A DNA stretch of 64,000 nt from Butyrivibrio sp. AC2005. GTDB lineage: Bacteria; Bacillota; Clostridia; Lachnospirales; Lachnospiraceae. The notes beneath the pieces were generated by a model that did no database searches, was not told the origin of the DNA, and was given only the letters and a program-made list of their open reading frames with translations. The stretch covers positions 1 to 64,000 of the forward strand of contig NZ_AUJI01000029.1 of assembly GCF_000424145.1 (NCBI RefSeq), in the 5' to 3' direction. Of the stretch, positions 45,143-54,107 are shown piece after piece (position 1 is the stretch's first letter; every line of letters starts with the position of its first letter). The position numbers and the translations under genes are program-made.

Positions 45143-48106
45143 ATGGCTGAATTAGAATCAGTTATTGAAAAAAGACTTATAGATCAGCTTTGCTGCGACG
45201 AATCACAGTGGACTTACAGACCGGATCTTAATACAGAAGAAAAGCTGTGGGCTAACTTCAAAAAGATTCTTGAACAGAATAATAAGGCAAAACTAAACGA
45301 TACACCTCTTTCAGAATCTGAATTTGCCAAAGTAAAGAATGACTTATCACACGCATCATTCTATGAAGCTGGCAAATGGCTTATAGGTGAGAACGGCAAA
45401 GTATATGTTCATGTGCAGAGAGGAAATGAAACACTACACCTTGTTGTATTGAATAATGAGCATATTGCGGGTGGAACCAGTGTATATGAAGTAATCAATC
45501 AGTATAATTCTTTCAAATTGGAAGAAGGAGATAGGGATAGAAGATTTGATGTTACACTTCTTATCAATGGTATCCCTATGATTCATATAGAGTTAAAGAA
45601 TAAGGAACACTCATACAAAGAAGGATTCCGTCAGATAAAGAAATATATCCAGGAAGGTAAATTCCATGGATTATTTTCTAATATTCAGATGTTTGTGGTA
45701 AGCAATGCTGTAGATACTAAGTATTTTGCAGCAGCAAGGGATACAGAGCTAAATGATAAATTCCTTTCCGGATGGCTCGATCATGAAAATCAGCCTGTGT
45801 GTGATTATATAGAGTTTGCCAAAAATGTACTTCGCATCCCGGAAGCCCATGAAATGGTCTCAAAATATGTTGTTCTTGATAATGATAAGAGAAAACTTCT
45901 CATTTTAAGACCTTATCAGATCCATGCTATTGAATCCATGCGTTCTGCTTCAAAGCATAGTGAATCGGGGTTTATTTGGCATACGACTGGTTCCGGAAAA
46001 ACCATGACATCGTATAAAGCCACAAGAAATCTTCTGATGGATATACCATCCATTGAAAAAACCATATTCCTGATTGATAGAAAAGACCTGGATATGCAAA
46101 CAAAAATGGCATTCCAGTCTTATGCCGAGAACGACACCATCGATGTAGATGACACTGAAAACGTAAATATGCTCATCAAGAGGCTTACTGACGGTCAGAG
46201 ACAGATGATCGTCACGACCAGACAGAAGCTTCAGATAGTTATCAGCAAAAAATTGCAGGAAGGCACTCCGCAATACAATAAAATTAAAGCACTACGAGTA
46301 GCATTTGTTGTAGACGAATGCCACAGAGCAGTAACACCTTCTACTAAGAGAGAAATAGAGAAGTTTTTCAGTAATTCATTATGGTACGGATTTACCGGTA
46401 CTCCTATTTTTGAAGATAACAAATATGAACTTAAAGGGGATCTTCCGCAGACTACAGAACAGCTCTATGGAAGATGCCTTCACAGCTATACCATAAAAGA
46501 AGCAATCCATGACGAAGCCGTTCTTGGATTTATGACAGAGCTCTTTGGTGCAAAGGGATTATCAGAAGACGATGCCGCTAAATACAATGTATCTGAAGGA
46601 CATATGCGAAAGGTCCTTGATATTATTCTCAACCAATCATATTCGAAACTTGGTATGGAAAAAGGAAGAGGTCAGTCATATGAGGCTATGCTTACAGTAA
46701 GTTCGATTGCCATAGCACAAAACTATTACGATTTCCTTACTAAAATAAAAAACGGAGAAGATGAGCTTAAAATCAGCGAGAAAGTAAAGCAAGCCCTTCC
46801 TGATTTTCCGAAATTTGCCATAACTTATTCTGTTACAGAGAACGATGAAAGCTCTCATGTTAATCAGGATAAGATGAAGAAGTCTCTTAAAGACTACAAC
46901 GAAATGTTTGGAACAAAATATGAGATTGAGAATATTAATGCATATAATAGTAACCTTAATGATCGCCTGGCCCGCAAAGAGAACAAATACCTTAACAGAA
47001 GCCAGCAGCTTGATCTGGTTATCGTTGTAGACAGGCTCCTTACTGGCTTTGATGCACCATGTCTTTCAACACTTTTCATGGACAGACCACCCATGAGTCC
47101 GCAGGGACTTATCCAGGCATTCTCAAGAACAAACCGACTGTTTGATAAAACCAAGAAATTTGGTCAAATAGTGACATTCCAGAGCCCTGATGAATACAAG
47201 AAAGCAATAGACAATGCACTTGTTTTATATTCGCGTGGTGGCGAAGGAACACCTATATCTGAAGATTATGAGACGATAAAAAACCTCTTTATCCTTTCCG
47301 TTAAAGCATTACGCGCTTTAGCACCACTTCCCAGCGATGTTCCGGGCTTATCAAAGAAAGAAAAAAAGAGATTCATCTATTCCTTTAGAGACGTGGATCG
47401 TAGCTTATCACATCTGAAAGCCTTTTCTACATATGATCCTGCAATTCTTAATGAAGTCGGTTTTACTGAAAAAGATTATGAGGATTATTATGGACAGTAC
47501 AAGAATGTTCTTGATGAATTTAGGGACAACCCACCGGGGGGTGATGCCGGAGATGACGGAGATGATACTACAGTAAACGATGATTATGATTTTGTTGCTT
47601 TCTCCAGACTTCGCATAGACTTTGAATATATAGTCGAATTATTGCAGGGATTTGTCGATTCCCTCGATCAGGATAGTGATGACTTTAATGAAGTTGATTT
47701 TGACAGAAAGCTTGCGTTTATCCGTGAAATGGCAAAGGATTTTGCTCAGACCAATCCTCGTCTTGGAGAAATGTTTATACAGATCCTCAATGATATAGAA
47801 AATGATAAATCCAAATATATCGGAAAAGACGTATCAGTCATTCTTAATGAGATGCGCTATTCTGCAATAGACAAAGAGGTAAAAGCATTTTCGGACAAAT
47901 GGTTTATTCCCTTTGAAGATGTAAAGTATGAAGCATACAACTATAAGCATGGCGAACTGTCTAATGAAAATAATTTTAAAGACAAGGCTGATTATGCTGC
48001 ATACAAGGAAGCTACTGAGAATGCACTGCCCAAATTCAAATTCAGGTCAGTTATGATAGATGATTTTAAGAATAATCTCATGCCTGAGATTGAACCACTG
48101 TTATAA
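45143..48106 (+). CDS. hsdR: Type I restriction subunit, helicase-nuclease
   Basis: It starts 2 bp after hsdS. The 987-residue protein has an N-terminal PD-(D/E)xK nuclease (FDVTLLINGIPMIHIELK near residue 150), Walker A TTGSGKT near 282, DECH in VVDECHRAV and FTGTPIF. The C-terminal part has LLTGFDAPCLSTLFMD and QAFSRTNRL. It translocates DNA and cuts unmethylated targets far from the site. With intact hsdM and hsdS the system should be active. Confidence 0.96.
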   Translation: MAELESVIEKRLIDQLCCDESQWTYRPDLNTEEKLWANFKKILEQNNKAKLNDTPLSESEFAKVKNDLSHASFYEAGKWLIGENGKVYVHVQRGNETLHLVVLNNEHIAGGTSVYEVINQYNSFKLEEGDRDRRFDVTLLINGIPMIHIELKNKEHSYKEGFRQIKKYIQEGKFHGLFSNIQMFVVSNAVDTKYFAAARDTELNDKFLSGWLDHENQPVCDYIEFAKNVLRIPEAHEMVSKYVVLDNDKRKLLILRPYQIHAIESMRSASKHSESGFIWHTTGSGKTMTSYKATRNLLMDIPSIEKTIFLIDRKDLDMQTKMAFQSYAENDTIDVDDTENVNMLIKRLTDGQRQMIVTTRQKLQIVISKKLQEGTPQYNKIKALRVAFVVDECHRAVTPSTKREIEKFFSNSLWYGFTGTPIFEDNKYELKGDLPQTTEQLYGRCLHSYTIKEAIHDEAVLGFMTELFGAKGLSEDDAAKYNVSEGHMRKVLDIILNQSYSKLGMEKGRGQSYEAMLTVSSIAIAQNYYDFLTKIKNGEDELKISEKVKQALPDFPKFAITYSVTENDESSHVNQDKMKKSLKDYNEMFGTKYEIENINAYNSNLNDRLARKENKYLNRSQQLDLVIVVDRLLTGFDAPCLSTLFMDRPPMSPQGLIQAFSRTNRLFDKTKKFGQIVTFQSPDEYKKAIDNALVLYSRGGEGTPISEDYETIKNLFILSVKALRALAPLPSDVPGLSKKEKKRFIYSFRDVDRSLSHLKAFSTYDPAILNEVGFTEKDYEDYYGQYKNVLDEFRDNPPGGDAGDDGDDTTVNDDYDFVAFSRLRIDFEYIVELLQGFVDSLDQDSDDFNEVDFDRKLAFIREMAKDFAQTNPRLGEMFIQILNDIENDKSKYIGKDVSVILNEMRYSAIDKEVKAFSDKWFIPFEDVKYEAYNYKHGELSNENNFKDKADYAAYKEATENALPKFKFRSVMIDDFKNNLMPEIEPLL

Positions 48107-48133
48107 AGATTGAATAATGATAGGAAAATTAAA

Positions 48134-48328
48134 ATGATAACTCAAGACGAAGCAAGGGCTGCGCTTAAAGAAAAACTCGCCAAAAACCTGGTTATACTAA
48201 GCGAATTCGAAAATACCTATCAATGGTGCTTCGGGCTTGGATTTGTAAATGATAACGATGAGATTGTACCGCTAATAGGCGATAGCATCATCAGGATCGA
48301 TAAGGAAACCGGCGAAATGGATCAATAG
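48134..48328 (+). CDS. Small protein, YrhB/Imm35-like
   Basis: ATG 48134 has AGGA upstream and is preferred over TTG 48110. The 64-residue product (FENTYQWCFGLGFVNDND, then PLIGDSIIRIDKETGE) follows the pattern of YrhB/Imm35 proteins, where a W/F-rich strand is followed by G-x-x-x-(I/V)-x-(I/V)-D-K-x-T-G. Those are often immunity proteins of polymorphic toxins, but no toxin is visible next to it. It lies 27 bp after hsdR and may be read from its transcript. Confidence 0.5.
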   Translation: MITQDEARAALKEKLAKNLVILSEFENTYQWCFGLGFVNDNDEIVPLIGDSIIRIDKETGEMDQ

Positions 48329-48346
48329 AATAATATTGGAGGCAGC

Positions 48347-49105
48347 ATGAACGACATACTATGTGAACAACTATCCAGGGACTATTGCTGTTCCAAGGCA
48401 GATGTCCTTGATGATAAAAATCATTTTACAGAACACAGCTTTATAGATGGAAGGCGAAGATACCACGAGAAAGAGGAGTGTTACCTTAAACTTATTGTCA
48501 TAAATGGCAAAATCCTGTTCACTGGGCAAAAAGACATAATAAACTGGTGCCAGGAAACATATGCAGAAGAAGGCTCTGAATGGTTTCTGGAGGCAAAGAA
48601 TCTACACAGACTTAATGACAGACTTGGCAAGGATGGGTATCAGATTGGAATGGTACATCCATTCTATATCACAGAAAAGACCTCTGAGGTTGATACGTCT
48701 GACTATGAGATTAAGTGGTACCGCGGCAAGGAAATAGAGCAGTTCAGAGGAGATTCAAGATTCTGCGAAGCATATACATTCTGCAAAACCGCACCTGACA
48801 TGGTTGGAGTTGCAGCCATCAGGGACGGAAATATTCTCGGGATGGCAGGGGCAAGCATGGACAGTCCTCTTATGTGGCAGATAGGTATAAACGTTGAGCC
48901 TGCAGGAAGAAAAAAGGGTATTGGAAAAAAGCTCGTAACTCTTCTGAAAAATGAGATACTCACAAAAGGAAGGCTGCCATACTATGGAACATCAATGGGA
49001 CATATAGCCTCACAAAAGGTCGCTCTCGGTGCGGGCTTTATACCTGCATGGGCAGAGCTTGTTACTGACAGGATCGAATTATCACCTACAGGAAAAAAGT
49101 TTTAG
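48347..49105 (+). CDS. GNAT-family acetyltransferase
   Basis: The 252-residue product starts behind GGAGGCAGC. The C-terminal half has the GNAT acetyl-CoA site (INVEPAGRKKGIGKKLV) and the following strand and helix (HIASQKVALGAGF). The N-terminal half, with a substrate domain, resembles fused GNATs of Firmicutes that act on small molecules. Its substrate is unknown. It begins a likely operon with the flavodoxin and DUF3237 genes, all separated by a few bases. Confidence 0.85.
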   Translation: MNDILCEQLSRDYCCSKADVLDDKNHFTEHSFIDGRRRYHEKEECYLKLIVINGKILFTGQKDIINWCQETYAEEGSEWFLEAKNLHRLNDRLGKDGYQIGMVHPFYITEKTSEVDTSDYEIKWYRGKEIEQFRGDSRFCEAYTFCKTAPDMVGVAAIRDGNILGMAGASMDSPLMWQIGINVEPAGRKKGIGKKLVTLLKNEILTKGRLPYYGTSMGHIASQKVALGAGFIPAWAELVTDRIELSPTGKKF

Positions 49106-49117
49106 GGAGTTTTGTTA

Positions 49118-49561
49118 ATGGGGAAAACAGCAATAGCATATTACAGCAAACATCAGGGAAACACTAAGAAAGTGCTGGATGCCATAAAAGAATATGATCC
49201 TGAAGTAGAGCTTATCGATGTGACGGAAAAGCATGAAGCTGACCTCACAAAATATGACAGGATCGGACTTGCTAGCGGAATCTACTATACCAAATTTGCA
49301 GAGCAGCTCCTAAATTTTGCAAAGGTGAATCTCCCCACAGGAAAGGATGTATTTTTCATCGCAACTGCCGGGAATCCAATAAGCATGAATTTCAACTCGG
49401 TTGCGTCAATTGCAACCAGCAAACACTGTAACGAGATTGGCAGATTCCAGTGTCCTGGGCTGGACAAATTCGGACCTTTCAAGATGTTTGGTGGTATACA
49501 GAAAGGTCACCCAACTGAGGATGATCTTAAGAATGCTGTTGAGTTTTACAGGAATCTATGA
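49118..49561 (+). CDS. Flavodoxin-family protein
   Basis: ATG 49118 has TAGGGAG upstream. The 147-residue product has the FMN phosphate loop YYSKHQGNTKKV at residues about 8-19, then ASGIYYTKF and FIATAGNP, the other two FMN-contact loops. It is a short-chain flavodoxin, a cytoplasmic electron carrier. The end overlaps the next gene by 4 bp (ATGA), so they are coupled. Confidence 0.9.
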   Translation: MGKTAIAYYSKHQGNTKKVLDAIKEYDPEVELIDVTEKHEADLTKYDRIGLASGIYYTKFAEQLLNFAKVNLPTGKDVFFIATAGNPISMNFNSVASIATSKHCNEIGRFQCPGLDKFGPFKMFGGIQKGHPTEDDLKNAVEFYRNL

Positions 49562-50355
49562 GGACAGTCATTATGGCAAAAGAACCCAAATGTATATATT
49601 ACTATGTACTTGATGAAGAAAGTGGCAGCATATCACAAACTAAGATCATCAATTTTGAAATTAGTGAATATGGAAGCGGCAGAGGGCGTTCCATCCGCTA
49701 TAGAAGAGATGACTATGATAAACCATCAGAGTATCATCTGCTTTACGAAAATGATATGGAACGTGTTTTACGCAATAGGATCTATTCCTTCAGCCTGGAT
49801 TATTCCAATGCTTGTGAAATGTTCATTGCTGACACAAAAAAAAGAGTCGAGAGTGCAAAATTATCGGTGGACAGGTATACAAATCTCCTTGACAAAATAC
49901 AAACTTTTAAAGAAAGTAATCCTGACAATTTCAAAGAAATAGACCGTGATATCCTGACAATCCATGTTAATATCACAGCCATAAACGAAGTTAAAGGTCA
50001 TGGCAGAACAGCAAGAATGATTCTCTTCGACGGTGATTGTAATAATAACTTATTCTCGGGGTATGTTCTCCCCGGTGGTGTCGATACCCAGACAGATGCT
50101 TCCAGTTCTGAAACCCTTCTCTCAGCAAGATACATCCTTGAAGGACATGACAAAAGCGGGGAAGAATGCCGCATATTTGTTGAGAATAATGGCAAGGTTC
50201 AGAAAGGCGGAAAGATATTTGCAACTCCGCAGATTGTCACAGACAGCAAGCTCCTTTCATATCTTGAGAAAGCAAAGTTATCATCTGAGGTAGAAGGAGT
50301 TGAAGGTGGCGTTATAGTTCACATATTTAAAGCTGAAGACGATTCTGAATCCTGA
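49558..50355 (+). CDS. DUF3237-domain protein
   Basis: The start overlaps the flavodoxin stop; ATG 49573 is an alternative with its own AGGA. The N-terminal ~110 residues are charged, ending in a coiled helix (RVESAKLSVDRYTNLLDKI). Residues about 130-255 form a DUF3237 barrel: GGVDTQTDASSSETLLSARY, ILEGHDKSGEECRIFVENNG, then TPQIVTDSKLLSYLE and EGGVIVHIF. DUF3237 proteins are small beta barrels of unknown reaction, often near flavin or aromatic metabolism genes. It agrees with the flavodoxin context. Confidence 0.8.
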   Translation: MRTVIMAKEPKCIYYYVLDEESGSISQTKIINFEISEYGSGRGRSIRYRRDDYDKPSEYHLLYENDMERVLRNRIYSFSLDYSNACEMFIADTKKRVESAKLSVDRYTNLLDKIQTFKESNPDNFKEIDRDILTIHVNITAINEVKGHGRTARMILFDGDCNNNLFSGYVLPGGVDTQTDASSSETLLSARYILEGHDKSGEECRIFVENNGKVQKGGKIFATPQIVTDSKLLSYLEKAKLSSEVEGVEGGVIVHIFKAEDDSES

Positions 50356-50381
50356 AACAAAAAGGCACATAGTATCTATGA

Positions 50382-50575
50382 ACTACCACCACCTAACGGA
50401 AGTGGTTTCTAGGATACCTTAGTGGTATCGTAAGGCACGTTCACAGTGCCACTACTCCATCGAGCAAGCTCTTTGGCATACTTTGAAAATTGATATTAGT
50501 GCGCTTGTGGCGCTTGGGAACTACATACCTTGCATATTTTACGTGCCGAAGGTCTTGGTTTCTAGTTCGCGGCAC
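50382..50575 (+). ncRNA. HEARO/omega-like structured RNA candidate
   Basis: Several hairpins follow each other: ACCAC/GTGGT, GATACC/GGTATC (50413-50418 with 50424-50429), GGCAC/GTGCC (50434-50438 with 50446-50450) and GTGCCG/CGGCAC (50543-50548 with 50570-50575). HEARO RNAs, the guide RNAs of IscB, are known to sit directly after ATGA and often lack a nearby ORF; this block does the same. The strand is uncertain because hairpins read both ways. No sequence search was possible. Confidence 0.4.
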
Positions 50576-50691
50576 AACCCCATATATACAGTTTTCAATG
50601 TTCCGGTCAGCAGTTATTATAGCACAAACTACTGTTCGGAACAAGTGTGCGATTCATCCTGCAACCTATTAGGATGAGGTTTTCTCGCTAG
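50382..50691 (+). mobile_element. ORF-less IS200/IS605-like element
   Basis: A ~310-bp block without a supported gene is bounded by ATGA (50378-50381) on the left and by hairpins at both ends: ACCAC/GTGGT (50388-50392 with 50402-50406), and CATCCT/AGGATG (50655-50660 with 50671-50676). GTATCTAT occurs just outside both ends (50372-50379 and 50692-50699). Subterminal hairpins and insertion after a tetranucleotide are features of IS200/IS605 elements. No transposase or TnpB/IscB frame remains, so it can only move in trans. The reverse strand would read as an IS605 right end with TAGTTCA. Confidence 0.5.
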
Positions 50692-50707
50692 GTATCTATA
50701 ATTGGAT

Positions 50708-50735
50708 CATGCGTTTTACACGCATGGTCTTTTTT
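50708..50735 (+). terminator. Terminator
   Basis: CATGCGT (50708-50714) pairs with ACGCATG (50720-50726), followed by GTC and six Ts. It separates the mobile element and the DUF3237 operon from the next promoter, which starts within the T-tract. Confidence 0.85.
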
Positions 50736-50736
50736 A

Positions 50737-50766
50737 TTGACCTTTATATATATTTAGATATATTAT
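50737..50766 (+). promoter_or_regulatory. Promoter of AT-spacer family, copy 1
   Basis: TTGACC (50737-50742), an 18-bp spacer of nearly pure A/T and TATTAT (50761-50766). The spacer TATATATTTAGATA is closely related to that before 54450. The downstream leader has further ATATAT palindromes. The gene served encodes a membrane protein followed by a lipoprotein. Confidence 0.6.
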
Positions 50767-50798
50767 ACATATAAATATATTATATATGGAGGCAGATA

Positions 50799-51032
50799 AT
50801 GAACTATTCAAATATGCTGGTAATTCCAAATGGCCTTTCAGACACTCTCTTTGGTGTATTGGCAATTATTACATTGGCAGTACTCATCTATACATTCGGT
50901 TTCTCAGAACTTATGAAAAAAAAGATCTCAAAACTGAAGGAAGCAAAAAGAACTGCTGTTGACGGGCTTATGCTTCAGAAGATAAGAGCAGAAGCTGCGC
51001 AGGAAGAGGATGATTATGAAGAAGCACAGTAG
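50799..51032 (+). CDS. Small membrane protein with coiled-coil tail
   Basis: The 77-residue product starts behind GGAGGCAG. One membrane helix lies at residues about 17-36 (LFGVLAIITLAVLIYTFGF), followed by a basic then acidic coiled coil. The gene overlaps the lipoprotein gene at 51016, so the two are coupled and likely work together at the membrane. No family is recognised. Confidence 0.65.
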   Translation: MNYSNMLVIPNGLSDTLFGVLAIITLAVLIYTFGFSELMKKKISKLKEAKRTAVDGLMLQKIRAEAAQEEDDYEEAQ

Positions 51033-52497
51033 AATCCTAACTATTATACCCACATGCCTTCTTACACTTGGATTTCTAACAGGATGCGGGGATGTCCAGA
51101 TATTCCAGACAAATACAGATCCGTATGCGCTTGTGGCTTTAAAAGATTCAGAACTTACTAATGACAATTACTATGTAAAAAATAATACCAGGTTCTATCA
51201 GACCTATCTTCCTGCCCGTGGGAATGCCTCATCCCAGGTGTCAGCGCTTAACGAAAGCCGAGTCCTTGTGACCATGGAGGATGATGCGCTTATACCCACA
51301 TACTATTCAGATGAGCTGATAGCGGTTCCATCAGACAGCCCCGACCTTGGCGAGATCAGTCTTGAGAGATTCAGTATCCAGGGTTACACAATAGGTGGTA
51401 TCTCAGGTTATATTACAGAAGATGGATATCTGCGTTTTACAAGACAAGGCCTCGTTTCTGATTCTTCATTCCTTGCTGCTATTGGCGATACCACATCAGA
51501 TGCTATAAGGATAGCTTCTATTGACGGGAAGGAGATTTCTCCTGAGCAGATAAATAAAAAAGCCGGGATTATCATGGGGCTGGAACAGGGAAAATCATAC
51601 AAGATTGGCTACTACGTTGGCACTAAATACTATGAGAAGAACATAACAGCTGACTGCAAAGTATACGAGGCATACGAGATGTTTTCCTTCAGCAGCGACT
51701 ATATCGATGACACGCCAAACGGATATATGGCTTTTTCAATGCCTCAGGATCTAAAACCTGGCTTTTATAACATAAACGGAAGAGGTCTTTTTAGATACTT
51801 CAATTTTACCCGTGGTTCACAGGACGAAGAGACCATAGCGCTAAACGACAGCTATTACGAGGATGAAAAGAGTAAGATAGAGGCATATTCAAGGCAATAC
51901 AATCTGTCTGTTCCAAAGCGGGTAAAAGACTTAAAGGTAACTGTTAAACTTGAATCCATAGAAACAGATTTTGCTGAAGATACCATTCAGGGAATCGTAT
52001 TTGCCCCTGACGGAACGACCATGAACATGGATTACGATTCCAACGATAAAGAACTGACAATTGCAATGGCAGAGGGAATGGCAGGTGACTGGACATTTAA
52101 CATCATTCCCAAGACGCTTGAGATATCTGATATCGTTGTAGATAATGACAAGCTCGCAGAGGAAGCAACCTGTGAGGAGACCATATTCAATCTTCCGGAA
52201 GACCGGGAAAATCAGGAGTTCTATGCTGAATACACCTCATTAAAAGCTAATCCCTCAGAATGTACGGTATTCGGAACCGTGCTGGCTGAAGATGGCAAAA
52301 CCTACGAAATGAAACTCGGTATGGACCAGTCTGATCCTGATAATAAAAAGTATTACATAAGCTATGAGGTTCCATTCGCACAGGCAGGACAGTATATCAT
52401 AAGGATCTATCACTACCCGGAAGAGACCACCATTGCAACTCCCGTTGTCAGGGATAAGACAGAAAAAGATACAGAGATCATCATCGTAGATGGCTGA
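51016..52497 (+). CDS. Lipoprotein of unknown function
   Basis: ATG 51016 is chosen because GGAAGAGG is 6 bp upstream; ATG 51010 is too close to it. The 493-residue product has a signal and lipobox LTGC at residues about 21-24. The mature part is beta-rich, with an early SQVSALNES/ITEDGYLRFTRQG region and, near 300-470, Ig-like stretches (KVTVKLESIETDFAEDTI). It begins inside the previous gene, overlapping by 17 bp. It resembles large-plasmid surface lipoproteins, but no named family fits. Confidence 0.7.
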   Translation: MKKHSRILTIIPTCLLTLGFLTGCGDVQIFQTNTDPYALVALKDSELTNDNYYVKNNTRFYQTYLPARGNASSQVSALNESRVLVTMEDDALIPTYYSDELIAVPSDSPDLGEISLERFSIQGYTIGGISGYITEDGYLRFTRQGLVSDSSFLAAIGDTTSDAIRIASIDGKEISPEQINKKAGIIMGLEQGKSYKIGYYVGTKYYEKNITADCKVYEAYEMFSFSSDYIDDTPNGYMAFSMPQDLKPGFYNINGRGLFRYFNFTRGSQDEETIALNDSYYEDEKSKIEAYSRQYNLSVPKRVKDLKVTVKLESIETDFAEDTIQGIVFAPDGTTMNMDYDSNDKELTIAMAEGMAGDWTFNIIPKTLEISDIVVDNDKLAEEATCEETIFNLPEDRENQEFYAEYTSLKANPSECTVFGTVLAEDGKTYEMKLGMDQSDPDNKKYYISYEVPFAQAGQYIIRIYHYPEETTIATPVVRDKTEKDTEIIIVDG

Positions 52498-52505
52498 TTT
52501 TTAAA

Positions 52506-52538
52506 GGAAGCTCCTTGTATTTTAAGAGCTTCCTTTTT
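52506..52538 (+). terminator. Terminator
   Basis: GGAAGCTC (52506-52513) pairs with GAGCTTCC (52526-52533), followed by five Ts. Confidence 0.88.
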
Positions 52539-52626
52539 CGTTCTGTATGATATAAGCTATGATGGTATATGCAAACATTTACTGATGAAAATCAGTCATA
52601 ATTTGATGTTCAGGGAGAAAAGAACT

Positions 52627-53025
52627 ATGGCAAGTACTGACGAATTTGTAATAAGCAGGATGAAAAATCCTTTCATGGAGCATAACGGAATCGAGATAGT
52701 TTCCATTTCTTTGGAGCACAGTGTCCTTAAGGCAACTATTACTGATAAATCCAGGAATCCATATGGAATGATCCATGGAGGTCTTATCTATACCATGATG
52801 GACTGCAGTGCTGGAATCACAGCAAGGGCGGATAATAACAACTATGTTACCCAGAATGTTAATGTTACTTATCTGGGCAATGTAAAGGATAGGGATGTTA
52901 TCTATGCAGAAGGTACAGTGATAAAAAGAGGGAAATCAGTAACCGTAGTCCACTCCATAGTCAGGACGGAAGAAGGGAAACTTCTTGCTGATGGTACTAT
53001 ATCCATGTTCAAGCTGGCTGAATGA
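52627..53025 (+). CDS. PaaI-type hotdog thioesterase
   Basis: ATG 52627 has AGGGAG upstream and is preferred over 52585. The 132-residue product is a hotdog-fold protein: NPYGMIHGGLIYTMMDCSAG contains the HGG loop and active-site Asp of PaaI/YbdB thioesterases. NYVTQNVNVTYLGNV and VYAEGTV-like strands follow. These enzymes hydrolyse acyl-CoA thioesters; the acyl group is unknown. It is monocistronic. Confidence 0.88.
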   Translation: MASTDEFVISRMKNPFMEHNGIEIVSISLEHSVLKATITDKSRNPYGMIHGGLIYTMMDCSAGITARADNNNYVTQNVNVTYLGNVKDRDVIYAEGTVIKRGKSVTVVHSIVRTEEGKLLADGTISMFKLAE

Positions 53026-53147
53026 TTAGTTATTTCTATGCCCCAAATGCAGCCTTTCGTATTCTGATACTTGCAATATCGTAAACAGAGGAATATTATC
53101 TAAATTAATATTTTTTTACAAAATGAGGAGTAAAGGAGATAGGAATA

Positions 53148-53489
53148 ATGGCCAGAGCAAAAAAGACACCTAAAGAAGCTACAAAGACAAAAGTTACCGC
53201 AGCTGCTGCAAAGCTTGCTGAAGCTGTTGTAACAAAAAAAGCAGTAACACCCAAGAAAACAGCAACACCTAAGAAAGCAGCCGCTTCTGAAACAAAAACA
53301 AATCTTGTTCTTCAGTTTGCAGGAAAAGACCTTTCATATGATGAACTTGTCCAGAATGCAAAGAACGTATTCCAGTATGACATGGCAGGTGACCCTGCTT
53401 CAATAAAGGAGATCAGCCTCTTCATAAAGCCTGAAGAAAACAAAGTCTACTTTGTAATAGATGGTGCTGAGGGTAGTTACGACCTTTAA
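53148..53489 (+). CDS. DUF6465-family protein with Lys/Ala-rich N-terminus
   Basis: The 113-residue product starts behind AAAGGAG. Residues 1-50 are a Lys/Ala/Thr/Pro tail with repeated KKxxTPKK blocks, like histone H1 or AlgP tails, and would bind nucleic acid. Residues about 52-113 (LVLQFAGKDLSYDELVQNA, then FIKPEENKVYFVIDGAEGSY) match DUF6465 of Lachnospiraceae. It precedes HU, which fits a chromatin-related role, but that is inference. Confidence 0.75.
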   Translation: MARAKKTPKEATKTKVTAAAAKLAEAVVTKKAVTPKKTATPKKAAASETKTNLVLQFAGKDLSYDELVQNAKNVFQYDMAGDPASIKEISLFIKPEENKVYFVIDGAEGSYDL

Positions 53490-53590
53490 TATGACACCAA
53501 CCATCACTTGTAATACGCTTATTTAGTAAGTTTTCTGCCAATCCATGGCAGAATGCTATTATAAATCATTCTTACGGAGGAGGAAAACAA

Positions 53591-53869
53591 ATGAATAAGA
53601 CAGAACTCATTGAAGCTATGGCAAAAGAGACAGGCCTTAGCAAGAAGGACACAGAGAAGGCTCTCAACGCTTTCACAGCTACTGTTTCTAAGGCACTTAA
53701 GAAAAAGGACAAGGTACAGCTTGTTGGTTTTGGTACATTTGAGACCGCAAAGAGAGCAGCAAGAACAGGTAAGAACCCTCAGACTGGCGAGAGCATCAAG
53801 ATTCCCGCTTCTATAGCACCTAAGTTCAAGGCTGGTAAAGCTCTCAAGGATCTTGTAAACAAAAAGTAA
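53591..53869 (+). CDS. hup: HU-family DNA-binding protein
   Basis: The 92-residue product starts at ATG 53591 behind GGAGGAGG. It has the full HU length and the signature GFGTFETAKRAARTGKNPQTGE, including the beta-arm Pro in KNPQTG. It bends DNA and compacts the nucleoid. A strong ribosome site and own terminator (53883) suggest high expression from a single-gene unit. Confidence 0.96.
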   Translation: MNKTELIEAMAKETGLSKKDTEKALNAFTATVSKALKKKDKVQLVGFGTFETAKRAARTGKNPQTGESIKIPASIAPKFKAGKALKDLVNKK

Positions 53870-53882
53870 TTCCACTTCATCT

Positions 53883-53913
53883 AGGCCGTCCTAAAAGTGG
53901 GGCGGCCTTCTTG
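53883..53913 (+). terminator. Terminator after HU gene
   Basis: AGGCCG (53883-53888) pairs with CGGCCT (53903-53908), extended by TCC with GGG, around a 7-nt loop, followed by TCTT. Confidence 0.8.
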
Positions 53914-53960
53914 GTTCAATTCATATTTTGCCTTTTATCAGACTGGCGATCAAACCTGCC

Positions 53961-54107
53961 TTTACGATATACATAAGCAATGCTATACTTATTTTGTTAT
54001 TTGTAGTATTTTCGTATTGGGGCTCTGATTATCCACGGATTTTTTCCGTGGCTTTTTTTATCCCTAAGGCAACCTAAATCTAAATCTGGCAAAAAGGAGA
54101 AACTGGT
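53961..54107 (+). promoter_or_regulatory. Shared promoter and leader C
   Basis: TTTACG (53961-53966), 17 bp, TATACT (53984-53989). The leader begins with GTTATTTGTAGT, as in A and B. CCACGG (54033-54038) pairs with CCGTGG (54046-54051), followed by seven Ts, a terminator between promoter and gene. CAACCTAAATC precedes AAAAAGGAG. Unlike A and B there is a single strong hairpin and the CCAGGGCT word is absent. Confidence 0.65.

Noticed and set aside
50441..50644. Minus-strand 67-codon frame in the mobile element
   Set aside because: It could be a TnpB or IscB end, but it has none of their motifs and lies over hairpins, so RNA structure explains it better.
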